DNA of 64,000 nt from Streptomyces hygroscopicus (GCA_002021875.1 CP018627.1:10106001-10170000); one strand, 5' to 3'; positions 16,686 through 25,031 are shown, counted from the stretch's first letter. The notes: a model not told the origin generated them from the letters alone. A program made the numbers and translations.

Positions 16686-17942
16686 ATGACCCTCCAGGAA
16701 TCCGGGACGACCCCCGAGGCCCTGCCCGAGCCCGTGCCGCTGATGGGCTGCCCCTACAAGAGCAACCCGTACCCCCTCTACGAGCGGATGCGCGAGACCG
16801 GCCCGGTGCACCGCGTCCGCTTTCCCAGCGGCGTCCACGCCTGGCTCGTCACCGGCTACGACGCCGCGCACTCCGCGCTGGGCGACGACCGCCTCGGCAA
16901 GAACCACGACCGGGGCAACGACCGCTGGCGCGCCCGCGCCTCGATCATGCCCGAGCCCCAGCACTCCCAGCTCCAGGTCCACCTCCTCCACCAGGACCCG
17001 CCGGACCACACCCGCATGCGGCGCCTCGTCACCGACGCCTTCACCCCGCGCCGCGTCGAGCATCTGAGGCCCCGCTTCCAGGAGCTGGCCGACACCCTCG
17101 TCGACGCCCTCCCGGAAACCGGCCCCGCGGACCTGGTCACCGGCTTCGCCGCCCGCTTCCCCTTGCAGGTCCTCGCCGAAGTCATCGGCCTGCCACCGGA
17201 GTCGGCGGCCCGCTTCGACCGCGACTGGGGCAAGGTCGTCCAGCCGGTCGGACCGACCGACCCCGGACGCCCGCTGTACGAGGCCCGCCTGCACGGGCTC
17301 CAGAGCTACATAGCCGAGGTCGTCGCCCATAAGCGCGAACACGGGGAGGACGACCTGCTCAGCCGCCTGGTCGTGGCCCGCGACCGCAGCGAACTCTCCC
17401 AGGAGGAGCTGGACTCGATGATCTTCCAGCTCCTCGTGGCGGGCCAGGAACCGGTCACCAACCAGATCACCACCGCCCTGATCGCCCTCTTCCGCCACCC
17501 CGCCGAACTCGCCCGGCTGCGCGACGACCCGGAGCTGATGCCCCGCGCGGTCGACGAACTCCTCCGCTACGACAGCGCCTTCGAGCTGACCACCTGGCGC
17601 TTCTTCGACCAGGACAGCGACCTGCACGGCACGGACGTCCCGGCCGGGGACTCGGTGATCATCTCCCTGTGCGCCGCCAACCGCGACCCACGCCGCTTCC
17701 CCGACCCCGACACCCTCGACCTGGACCGCTCACCCAACCCCCACCTGGCCTTCGGTCACGGCATCCACTTCTGCCCCGGCGCGGCCCTGGCCCGCGCCGA
17801 ACTCCAGATCGCGCTGGGCACCCTCCTGTCCCGCCTCCCCGGAGCGCACCTGGCCATCGAAGACCGGGACATCGAGTGGATCCCGGCCGTCCTCGGCCGG
17901 GGGACCAACCACCTGCCGGTCGGCTACGACCGACGCGTCTGA
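16686..17942 (+). CDS. Cytochrome P450
   Basis: A 418-residue soluble bacterial P450. The haem-binding loop is FGHGIHFCPGAAL with Cys363 as thiolate ligand, the ExxR motif is in VDELLRY, and the I-helix reads LLVAGQEPVTNQ in place of the common AGxDT. DPPDHTRMRRLV is the usual HxxxR C-helix region. Actinobacterial P450s of this kind hydroxylate or couple phenols. Between the amidotransferase and isonitrile synthase genes it could join two tyrosine-derived units or oxidise one. A GAGGAG site sits just upstream. Confidence 0.93.
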   Translation: MTLQESGTTPEALPEPVPLMGCPYKSNPYPLYERMRETGPVHRVRFPSGVHAWLVTGYDAAHSALGDDRLGKNHDRGNDRWRARASIMPEPQHSQLQVHLLHQDPPDHTRMRRLVTDAFTPRRVEHLRPRFQELADTLVDALPETGPADLVTGFAARFPLQVLAEVIGLPPESAARFDRDWGKVVQPVGPTDPGRPLYEARLHGLQSYIAEVVAHKREHGEDDLLSRLVVARDRSELSQEELDSMIFQLLVAGQEPVTNQITTALIALFRHPAELARLRDDPELMPRAVDELLRYDSAFELTTWRFFDQDSDLHGTDVPAGDSVIISLCAANRDPRRFPDPDTLDLDRSPNPHLAFGHGIHFCPGAALARAELQIALGTLLSRLPGAHLAIEDRDIEWIPAVLGRGTNHLPVGYDRRV

Positions 17943-17993
17943 CGCATGCCCGCATGCCCGCGTCGCGCACACCTTCACGGAGGAACCCACCTC

Positions 17994-18929
17994 ATGCCGC
18001 TGACGACCGCACCGGACACCCGCTCCACGAGCAGCATGAGCGCCGCCATCCTGGACCTGCTGCTGCCGTACCACCGCACGACCGACCCCTCGCCCGCGGC
18101 GGCGGAGGCGTTCGCGCAGCAGCGGCGCCAGATCGCCGGGTTCGTACGCGCCGGAGAACCTGTGGTCTTCACCCTGCCCGGCTTCCCCTGCAAGTCCCCC
18201 AACCCCGCCAAGGTCCTCGGCCACCTCCCCGACCAGGGCGAACGCCTCTCCCTCGGCTTCCTGAACACCCTGTGCGAGGAGATCGAGCGGGTCCACCCGC
18301 CGGGCGCCCGCGTGATCATCTGCTCCGACGGCCATGTCTTCGGCGACCTGATCCGCGTCCCGGACGACCACATAGACGCCTACGCGGACGGACTCAGACG
18401 TCTCATAAGGGAGTCGGGCCTGCACCGCCTCTCCGTCTTCGACCTGCGCGACGTCCTGGGCGACCTGCCCCACCACACCAAACGCGTCCAGGTGCACGAG
18501 CGGTACGCCCCCACCCTGGAGGCGCTGCGAGCCGAGGTCCGCTCCGGGGACCACACCCTCGCCCTCTACCGGGGCATCATCCGGTTCCTCGTCGACGACA
18601 CCGCCGACTTCACCGGCACCCGCTCCGCCCTCCAACGCGAATGCCGCACACGCGCCTACGGCGTCATCCAGCGCAGCCGAGCCTGGGGCGACCTGATCGC
18701 CGAGCACCACCCTGGCTCCGTACGGCTGTCCATCCACCCCCAGCCCATCGGCGCCCCCAAATTCGGCATCCGCCTCCTCGACGCCGCCGACGTCTGGGCC
18801 ACCCCCTGGCACTCGGCCGCCCTGCACCGCACCGACGGCACCTGGACTCTCATGCCCCGCGCCCGCGCGGAGCAGCTTGGCCGTCTCGTCCACCGTGACG
18901 GCAGTCCGAGCCACTATGAACAGGGCTGA
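17994..18929 (+). CDS. Isonitrile (isocyanide) synthase, DIT1/PvcA/IsnA family
   Basis: A 311-residue isocyanide synthase. Members convert the alpha-amino group of tyrosine or tryptophan to an isonitrile using ribulose-5-phosphate as one-carbon donor. Family motifs are clear: GFPCKSPN (63-70), ICSDGHVFGDLI around Cys110-Asp112-His114, the QVHERYAPTLEALR region, HPQPIGAPKFGI from His248 and a TPWHS segment near the end. ATG 17994 follows GGAGGAA (17979-17985). No PvcB/IsnB 2-oxoglutarate oxygenase follows, unlike pvc and isn clusters. It is the last gene of the cluster; a palindrome and copper genes come next. Confidence 0.9.
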   Translation: MPLTTAPDTRSTSSMSAAILDLLLPYHRTTDPSPAAAEAFAQQRRQIAGFVRAGEPVVFTLPGFPCKSPNPAKVLGHLPDQGERLSLGFLNTLCEEIERVHPPGARVIICSDGHVFGDLIRVPDDHIDAYADGLRRLIRESGLHRLSVFDLRDVLGDLPHHTKRVQVHERYAPTLEALRAEVRSGDHTLALYRGIIRFLVDDTADFTGTRSALQRECRTRAYGVIQRSRAWGDLIAEHHPGSVRLSIHPQPIGAPKFGIRLLDAADVWATPWHSAALHRTDGTWTLMPRARAEQLGRLVHRDGSPSHYEQG

Positions 18930-18959
18930 GCAGGTCACGCGTTCGGCAGGCGAGCCTGG

Positions 18960-18981
18960 TGTCGTGACGCGCGTCACGACA
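18960..18981. promoter_or_regulatory. Perfect 22-bp palindrome, probable operator
   Basis: Each half is TGTCGTGACGC and its exact complement GCGTCACGACA. It is centred between the isonitrile synthase stop and the copper gene set, about 95 bp before the next start. Having no loop, it fits a dimeric repressor site better than a terminator. It does not look like the classical CsoR site. Confidence 0.6.
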
Positions 18982-19074
18982 AGGCGTCGGAACTCGGGTG
19001 CCGGCCGTCCCGACTCCTCTACCGGTACGGCCGGATCCGCTGAAGCCGTACGGAGCGATCGGGAGTTTCCTCAT

Positions 19075-19347
19075 ATGGCGCAGCCCCGCCCATCTGCCCG
19101 CCGGACGCCGGGTGCGTTCCTTACCAGGGCATTGCCCCCGCCGGCGCTGTGCGGATTCCTTCTGCTGCTGGTGATGGCGTTCGCCGCTTCCTACGCCGTC
19201 GGCGCGGGCGCCGGGCCCGTCGCCCCCGGCATGCACGGCACCAGCACGACAGACGGCGGCTCGGGAGACGGCGGCTCGGGAGACGGCCACGGCGGTGGCG
19301 GCATGGACATGGGTGGCATGGACACGGACCAGGGGAGTGGACGCTGA
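19075..19347 (+). CDS. Small Met/His-rich single-pass membrane protein
   Basis: A 90-residue protein with one hydrophobic helix (about residues 24-44, ALCGFLLLLVMAFAASYAVG). Its extracytoplasmic tail is Gly-, His- and Met-rich and ends MDMGGMDTDQGSGR. Tails of this kind bind Cu(I)/Cu(II). GGGAG lies about 9 bases before ATG 19075, and its stop overlaps the copper ATPase start, so the two are co-translated. It probably delivers or buffers copper for that pump. I know no named family for it. Confidence 0.72.
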   Translation: MAQPRPSARRTPGAFLTRALPPPALCGFLLLLVMAFAASYAVGAGAGPVAPGMHGTSTTDGGSGDGGSGDGHGGGGMDMGGMDTDQGSGR

Positions 19348-21635
19348 TGGCCGGCGAACCGGCAGCGGTGGCCGTCGTGACCGATCTCGCCATCGGCGGC
19401 ATGACATGCGCGGCCTGTGTGAAGCGTGTCGAGAAGAAGCTGGCCAGGCTGGACGGGGTCACGGCCAGCGTGAACCTCGCCACCGGCCGGGCCCGGGTGA
19501 ACCACCCGCCCGAGGTCGGCCCGGACCAGCTCATCGCCACCGTCGAGCAGGCCGGCTACACCGCCGCGCTGCCCGAGCCGCCGGCGAAGGAACGGCGCGA
19601 GGACGGGGACGAGGCGCGGGACGCCCGGCAGGAACGCGACCGGCTGCTGAGCACGGCCTTGCTCGCGGTCCCGGTGCTGGTCCTGTCGATGGTCCCCGGT
19701 CTGCAGTTCCGCAACTGGCAGTGGCTGTGCTTCGTGCTCGCCGCGCCCGTCGCCGTCTGGGGAGCCTGGCCCTTCCACCTGCGGGCGGCGCGCGGCCTGC
19801 GACACTCGGCGGCCACCATGGACACCCTGGTCTCGCTGGGTGTCGCGGCCTCCTTCGCCTGGTCCTCCTACGCGCTGTTCTTCGGCGGGGCCGGTGATCC
19901 CGGCATGCGGATGCCCTTCAGCCTGGTGCCCACCGCCTCGGACGGCGTCGCCCATATCTATCTGGAAGCCGCCGTCGGCGTACCGCTGTTCGTCCTCGCC
20001 GGCCGCTTCCTGGAAACACGGGCCCGGCGGGGGACCGGCGTGGCACTGCGCGCCCTGGCCCGGCTGGCGGCGAAGGAGGTGTCGGTACGCGATGGCGACG
20101 GCGAGCGCCTGGTCCCGATCGAGGAACTGCGGGTCGGCCAGGTCTTCGTCGCCCGGCCCGGGGAGCGTCTGGCCACCGACGGCACGGTGGTGGAGGGCAG
20201 CTCGGCCGTCGATCTCTCCCTGGTCACCGGGGAGAGCGAGCCGGTGGAAGTCGGCCCCGGTACGCCCGTGATCGGCGGCGCCGTCAACGCAGGGGGCCTG
20301 CTCCTGGTACGGGCCACCGCGGTGGGCGCCGATACGCAACTGTCCCGGATCACCCGGCTGGTGACCGAGGCCCAGGCGGGCAAGGCACGGGCGCAGCGGC
20401 TCGCGGACAAGGCCGCGGGCGTCTTCGTCCCGGTCGTGCTCACCCTGGCCGTCACGGTCCTCGGATTCTGGCTCGGGGCCGGTGCCGAGCCGCAGGCGGC
20501 GATCACCGCGAGCGTGGCCGTCCTGGTCGTGGCGTGCCCCTGCGCGCTGGGCCTGGCGACCCCCACCGCGCTGATGGCGGCGACCGGCCGGGGCGCCCAA
20601 CTGGGCGTCCTGGTCAGCGGACCGCAGGCGCTGGAGGGGCTGCGGCACATCGACGCCGTCGTCCTGGACAAGACCGGCACCCTCACCTCCGGGCACATGA
20701 GCGTCGCCCGGGTCACGGCTGCACCGGGCGGACTCGGCGAGGAGGAACTGGTCCGGCTGGCGGGCGCGGTCGAACAGGGATCGGAACACCCGCTGGGGCG
20801 TGCCATCACCGCCTACGCCCGGCGCACCGATCCCGCAGACCCCCTCCCGGCCGTGGCCGACTTCGTCGCACTGCCGGGCAAGGGCGTGCGCGGGCGGGTG
20901 GCGGACCGGGTGATCGAAGTCCTGGCCCCGGACGACGCGTTGCCCCCGGCACTGGCTCAAGCGCTGTCGGCCTCCGAGACCGCCGCCCGTACACCGGTCG
21001 TGGTCCGCGTCGACGGTGAGACCGAGGCACTGATCGAGGTCGCAGACGTGCTGCGCCCGGGAAGCTACCGGGCCGTGGAGCGGCTCCGCCGCCTGGGCGT
21101 GCGGCCGGTGCTCGCCACCGGCGACCGCGAGGCGCCCGCCCGCGCCGTCGCCGCCGACCTCCGTATCGAGGAGGTGCGGGCCCGTTGCACCCCGGAGGAC
21201 AAGGCCGCCCTCGTCCGGGAGCTGCGGGAGCAGGGCTACCGGGTCGCCGTCGTCGGTGACGGGGTCAACGACGCGGCCGCCCTGGCCGGCGCCGACCTCG
21301 GCATCGCCATGGGCACGGGCACGGATGTGGCGATCGGGGCGGCCGACGTGACGCTGGTACGCGGTGACATCGAGACCCTGGCGGACGCGGTCCGCCTCGC
21401 CCGCAGTGCGCTCGGCACGATCCGCGTCAATCTGCTCTGGGCGTTCGGCTACAACGTCGTGACCGTACCCCTGGCCATGGTCGGCCTGCTCAACCCCATG
21501 CTCGCGGCGGCCGCGATGTCGGTCAGCTCGCTGCTCGTGGTCGGCAACAGCCTGCGACTACGCGCCTGGCAGCCGTCGCCGACCGGCCCACGCCCCTCCC
21601 GGCCCGCCGCGCCTGCCGCCCGGAAGCCACTGTGA
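19347..21635 (+). CDS. copA: Copper-translocating P-type ATPase (CopA)
   Basis: A 762-residue P1B-type ATPase that pumps Cu(I) out of the cytosol. One N-terminal heavy-metal domain has GMTCAACV (Cys21, Cys24); the membrane CPC is at 397-399; the phosphorylation motif DKTGT begins at Asp441; GDGVNDAAAL is the hinge motif. The last helices have YN and MSVSS, the Cu(I) transport-site signature. It is preceded by the Met-rich small protein (ATGA overlap) and followed by a PCuAC chaperone. Confidence 0.95.
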   Translation: MAGEPAAVAVVTDLAIGGMTCAACVKRVEKKLARLDGVTASVNLATGRARVNHPPEVGPDQLIATVEQAGYTAALPEPPAKERREDGDEARDARQERDRLLSTALLAVPVLVLSMVPGLQFRNWQWLCFVLAAPVAVWGAWPFHLRAARGLRHSAATMDTLVSLGVAASFAWSSYALFFGGAGDPGMRMPFSLVPTASDGVAHIYLEAAVGVPLFVLAGRFLETRARRGTGVALRALARLAAKEVSVRDGDGERLVPIEELRVGQVFVARPGERLATDGTVVEGSSAVDLSLVTGESEPVEVGPGTPVIGGAVNAGGLLLVRATAVGADTQLSRITRLVTEAQAGKARAQRLADKAAGVFVPVVLTLAVTVLGFWLGAGAEPQAAITASVAVLVVACPCALGLATPTALMAATGRGAQLGVLVSGPQALEGLRHIDAVVLDKTGTLTSGHMSVARVTAAPGGLGEEELVRLAGAVEQGSEHPLGRAITAYARRTDPADPLPAVADFVALPGKGVRGRVADRVIEVLAPDDALPPALAQALSASETAARTPVVVRVDGETEALIEVADVLRPGSYRAVERLRRLGVRPVLATGDREAPARAVAADLRIEEVRARCTPEDKAALVRELREQGYRVAVVGDGVNDAAALAGADLGIAMGTGTDVAIGAADVTLVRGDIETLADAVRLARSALGTIRVNLLWAFGYNVVTVPLAMVGLLNPMLAAAAMSVSSLLVVGNSLRLRAWQPSPTGPRPSRPAAPAARKPL

Positions 21636-21705
21636 CGCCCATGTACGCCGCTGATGGACTGCCCGCCCGTATCTGCGACCCGACACCGAGGTGGAGACCC
21701 GCCCG

Positions 21706-22218
21706 ATGACGACCCCCTCCTGGACGCCCACCCGCCGTCGCCTCACGGACTCCCTGCGGGCCGCGGCCGTTCCGTTCTGCGCCTGTGTCCTCGCACTGGG
21801 CGGTCTCGCCACGTGGACCGCCTCGGGCAGCGCGGGCAGCCCCCCGCGTATCGGCGTCACCGACGCACAGCTCTTCCTCCCCGCCCCGGGAGTGCCCCGG
21901 ACCGCCGCGTTCTTCCGCATCACCAACACGGGCGGTGGGCAGGACCGGTTGGTCGAGGTGACCTCCTCCGCGGTCGCCGAGGGGATCTCGCTCAGCCGTC
22001 ACCGGATGACCGGGCGGGGAGCCGCCTCCCGGCAGGTCGCGGACTCCCTGCCGGTTCCGGCGGGCGGCACGCTCGACATGTCACCGTTCACCAGCGATGT
22101 GACCGTCCCGGCCACGGCCCGCTGGCGGGCCGGAGACCTGGTGCCCTTCACCCTCCGCTTCGAACACAGCGGACGTGTCGAGGCCAACGCCGTCGTCGTG
22201 CGCCCCGGCGACAGGTGA
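21706..22218 (+). CDS. PCuAC-family copper chaperone, membrane anchored
   Basis: A 170-residue extracytoplasmic protein with an N-terminal anchor (LRAAAVPFCACVLALGGLA) and a DUF461/PCu(A)C cupredoxin-like domain. Typical elements are RTAAFFRITNTGGGQDRLVEV, LSRHRMTG, PAGGTLDMSPF and VPFTLRFEHSG. The family uses His and Met residues to hold Cu(I) for cytochrome oxidase assembly; HRM and the later Met are candidate ligands here. ATG 21706 is preferred after GAGGTGGAG; a GTG at 21691 is an alternative. It completes a three-gene copper set. Confidence 0.85.
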   Translation: MTTPSWTPTRRRLTDSLRAAAVPFCACVLALGGLATWTASGSAGSPPRIGVTDAQLFLPAPGVPRTAAFFRITNTGGGQDRLVEVTSSAVAEGISLSRHRMTGRGAASRQVADSLPVPAGGTLDMSPFTSDVTVPATARWRAGDLVPFTLRFEHSGRVEANAVVVRPGDR

Positions 22219-22574
22219 TCACGCCCGGGTGGCACCCGGATCGGCACGCTGGTGAGTCCTGGCGAGGACGACGCTGAAGATGATGACCGGGAGCACGAGC
22301 GTCCCGGCGAAGGCATGGGCATTCTGTGCCGAGGCGCTGCCCAGCGACGAGTCCAGCCGCGCCTTTCACCTGGTGCGGACCTCGCACGCGGTGCTGGCGA
22401 TGACCGATCCGGACCCGGCCGCGCAGCCATTCGTCGAGGGCCCCGATCGCCTGGAGCGGCAGTGCTCACGCTGGACCTCGGCCAGCTCGTGCTCGGACTC
22501 CGACATGCTGACGTCCTTCCGGCCGCACCGGCAGCCTGCGGAGTGGTGAACGAGCAAACGCTGCAGCCCCGTCG
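22219..22574. other. Non-coding or decayed stretch
   Basis: No intact gene is visible. On the minus strand a frame closed by TGA near 22366 continues with a hydrophobic piece, HAFAGTLVLPVIIFSVVLAR (about 22255-22314), which may be the tail of a lost membrane protein. Nothing else stands out. Confidence 0.4.
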
Positions 22575-22979
22575 TCAGGGATGCTGCGCCGAGGTGAGAC
22601 GCTCGCCCAGTGTGGCGGCGAACTCTTCCGCTCGCGCCAGTTGGGTCCGCAGGTCCGCCACCCGCTGTCGCGCGGCCTCCTGGAAGCCGCGTACTCGCTC
22701 CAGCAGATCCTCCCGCTCATCGGGTGGCAGCTCGGCGCCGGAGTCGAGGCGGTCGGTGGCCTCCAGCAGGTCGCGCATCTGATCCAGGGTGAAGCCGAGC
22801 GGTTTCATGCGGCGGATGACCATCAGACGGGCGACATCGGCCTCGGTGTAGAGGCGGAAGCCGCCCTGGGAGCGGGCCGAGGGGACCACGAGGCCGGTCT
22901 CCTCGTAGTGCCGGATGGTGCGCAAGGACAGTTCGGTCCGCGCGGCGACTTCGCCGATCTGCATGTGCTTGCCGTCCAC
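22575..22979 (-). CDS. MerR-family transcriptional regulator
   Basis: A 134-residue MerR protein. The N-terminal winged helix is textbook: MQIGEVAARTELSLRTIRHY, then ETGLVVPSARSQGGFRLY, followed by a long dimerisation coiled coil (about 80-125). No Cys pair typical of metal sensors is present in the C-terminal part, so the inducer is not an obvious metal. The GTG start 22979 or the internal ATG 22964 are both possible. It is divergent from a SulP transporter, with a perfect palindrome between them that it very likely binds. Confidence 0.9.
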   Translation of the reverse strand: MDGKHMQIGEVAARTELSLRTIRHYEETGLVVPSARSQGGFRLYTEADVARLMVIRRMKPLGFTLDQMRDLLEATDRLDSGAELPPDEREDLLERVRGFQEAARQRVADLRTQLARAEEFAATLGERLTSAQHP

Positions 22980-23040
22980 GCTCGTGACCCTTTGGCTCTT
23001 CTCATCCCCGGCCCGCGTCCCCTCGCGGCCCGGCTGATCT

Positions 23041-23060
23041 CTACCCTAACGTTAGGGTAG
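23041..23060. promoter_or_regulatory. Perfect 20-bp palindrome, MerR operator
   Basis: CTACCCTAAC is followed immediately by its complement GTTAGGGTAG. Its length and position, 61 bp upstream of the merR start and between divergent genes, match MerR operators that sit between the -35 and -10 elements. Confidence 0.8.
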
Positions 23061-23238
23061 AGTCGCTGGTGGCGAGGGCGAGGTACTGCTGCCCTGCCGT
23101 TGCTGTCGGGGCCGACGTCGCCCCCGGCGAAGATCCGATTCGCCGGCCCGGCACTCCGCGCCGTTCCCGCACGCCCTGGCATTGCCGGAAGGGCTGTGCC
23201 CGAGTACAAGGTTCATATTCCCTTTGTCTGGTTCCGCT

Positions 23239-24729
23239 GTGTCCCCAGCCGCGCGCCTGCGTGACCTGAAGCCCGATTGGCTGAACGATCCGAAGGTCTG
23301 GCGCACCGAGGTCCTGGGCGGCCTGGTGGTCGCGCTCGCGCTGATCCCCGAGGCGATCTCGTTCTCGATCATCGCCGGGGTCGATCCGGCCATCGGCCTG
23401 TTCGCCTCCTTCACCATGGCCGTCACCATCGCGATCGTCGGCGGGCGCCGGGCGATGATCTCCGCCGCGACCGGTGCCGTCGCGCTCGTGACCGCGCCGA
23501 TGAACCGTGAACACGGCCTGGGCTACCTGGTCGCCACCGTGATCCTGGCCGGTGTCTTCCAGGTGGCGCTGGGCGCGCTGGGGGTGGCGAAGCTGATGCG
23601 GTTCGTCCCCCGCTCGGTGATGGTCGGCTTCGTCAACGCCCTCGCCATCCTGATCTTCATGGCCCAGGTCCCCGAGATGAGCGATGTGCCCTGGGCCGTC
23701 TACCCGCTGATCGCGGCCGGGCTGGCACTGATGGTGTTCTTCCCGAAGGTCACCACCGTGATCCCCGCGCCCTTGGTGTCGATCGTGATTCTCACCGTCG
23801 TCACGGTCGCGGCCGGGATCGCGGTGCCCACTGTCGGCGACAAGGGCGAGTTGCCGTCCTCCCTGCCGGTTCCCGGCCTGCCCGATGTGCCGTTCACCCT
23901 GGACACCCTGACCACCATCGCGCCGTACGCCTTCGCCATGGCCCTGGTCGGCCTGATGGAGTCGCTGATGACGGCCAAGCTGGTGGACGAGATCACCGAC
24001 ACCCGCTCCAACAAGACCCGTGAGTCCATCGGTCAGGGCATCGCCAACATCGTCACCGGCTTCTTCGGTGGCATGGGCGGCTGCGCGATGATCGGCCAGA
24101 CGATGATCAACGTGAAGGTCTCCGGTGCCCGCACCCGTCTGTCGACGTTCCTGGCGGGCTCGTTCCTGATGGTGCTGTGCATCGTCTTCGGCCCGGTCGT
24201 CTCGGACATTCCCATGGGCGCCCTGGTGGCCGTGATGGTCATGGTGTCGTTCGCGACCTTCGACTGGCACTCCATCGCCCCTAAGACGCTGAGGCGGATG
24301 CCTGCCGGGGAGATCACCGTCATGGCGATCACCGTCGTGGTCGTCGTGGTCACCCACAACCTGGCCATCGGTGTGGTCGTCGGCTCGGTCACCGCGATGG
24401 TCGTCTTCGCCAGGCGCGTCGCCCACCTCGCCCAGGTCACCGCCGTCACGGACCCCGACCACGCCACCGTGGTCTACCGGGTCACCGGCGAGCTGTTCTT
24501 CGCCTCCTCCAACGATCTCGTCGGCCAGTTCGACTACACAACCGACCCCGACAAGGTCGTCATCGACCTGTCCGCCGCCCACATCTGGGACGCCTCCTCC
24601 GTCGCCGCCCTCGACGCGATCGAGACCAAGTACGCCCAGCGCGGCAAGAGCGTCCGGATCACCGGCCTGAACGAGCCGAGCGCCTACCTCCACGGCAAGC
24701 TCAGTGGCGAACTCACACCTAGCCGCTGA
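23239..24729 (+). CDS. SulP-family anion transporter with STAS domain
   Basis: A 496-residue transporter. The membrane domain has the SulP pattern DWLNDPKVWRTEVLGGLVVA, then ALALIPEAISFSIIAGVDP, and about 10-14 helices; the C-terminal 110 residues form a cytosolic STAS domain with VVIDLSAAHIWDASSVAALD. It should import sulfate, bicarbonate or another inorganic anion. The start is placed at GTG 23239 because family members begin near RLRDLKPDWL; TTG 23182 is an alternative and neither has a strong ribosome site. Controlled by the divergent MerR protein. Confidence 0.88.
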   Translation: MSPAARLRDLKPDWLNDPKVWRTEVLGGLVVALALIPEAISFSIIAGVDPAIGLFASFTMAVTIAIVGGRRAMISAATGAVALVTAPMNREHGLGYLVATVILAGVFQVALGALGVAKLMRFVPRSVMVGFVNALAILIFMAQVPEMSDVPWAVYPLIAAGLALMVFFPKVTTVIPAPLVSIVILTVVTVAAGIAVPTVGDKGELPSSLPVPGLPDVPFTLDTLTTIAPYAFAMALVGLMESLMTAKLVDEITDTRSNKTRESIGQGIANIVTGFFGGMGGCAMIGQTMINVKVSGARTRLSTFLAGSFLMVLCIVFGPVVSDIPMGALVAVMVMVSFATFDWHSIAPKTLRRMPAGEITVMAITVVVVVVTHNLAIGVVVGSVTAMVVFARRVAHLAQVTAVTDPDHATVVYRVTGELFFASSNDLVGQFDYTTDPDKVVIDLSAAHIWDASSVAALDAIETKYAQRGKSVRITGLNEPSAYLHGKLSGELTPSR

Positions 24730-24889
24730 CCCGACCATCCCACCCCGAAAGGCTGCCTCGGCAGCACAGCAGCCCAGGCGGCCATTGCAGCGCGATCGCG
24801 ATACGGGCGACGTCCAGCAGCTGTGAGGTGATCCTTTTCCCCTGTAGGCCGAACGCGATGACCTCGAAGACTGAGTTCAGAGCGACCAT
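24719..24889 (-). CDS. Possible small membrane protein or remnant, unknown
   Basis: A 56-residue minus-strand frame starts MVALNSVFEVIAFGLQGKR and continues LLDVARIAIALQWPPGLLCC. It reads more like protein than noise, but it has no ribosome site, overlaps the SulP stop codon and matches no family I know. A decayed gene end is equally likely. Confidence 0.25.
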   Translation of the reverse strand: MVALNSVFEVIAFGLQGKRITSQLLDVARIAIALQWPPGLLCCRGSLSGWDGRVSG

Positions 24890-25031
24890 AACGGCCGCGC
24901 CCGCACACACAGGGACTGATTCGCTGAACGATGCGCTCTCCGGTGGCCGGAGGACACTCCCCGGCCGGAGAGTGGAAGTGGTGGGGCGTCGGGGCGCCGC
25001 GGGGCGGACGAGGCAGAAGGAGGATGGTCGT

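Noticed and set aside
15108..17627. 839-codon open frame on the minus strand opposite the AsnB-like and P450 genes
   Set aside because: It is an antisense shadow of high-GC genes. The translation is Gly/Val/Ala/Arg-rich without family motifs, while the plus strand shows complete catalytic motifs.
17943..22218. A PvcB/IsnB-type 2-oxoglutarate oxygenase partner of the isonitrile synthase
   Set aside because: No HxD...H oxygenase is encoded near the synthase; the next genes are copper functions.
22280..22549. 89-codon plus-strand frame after the PCuAC gene
   Set aside because: It has no ribosome site, irregular composition and no recognisable domain; treated as non-coding.
23041..24738. 565-codon minus-strand open frame over the SulP gene
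   Set aside because: Its His/Asp/Gly-rich translation is a codon-bias artefact; the plus strand encodes a clear SulP transporter.
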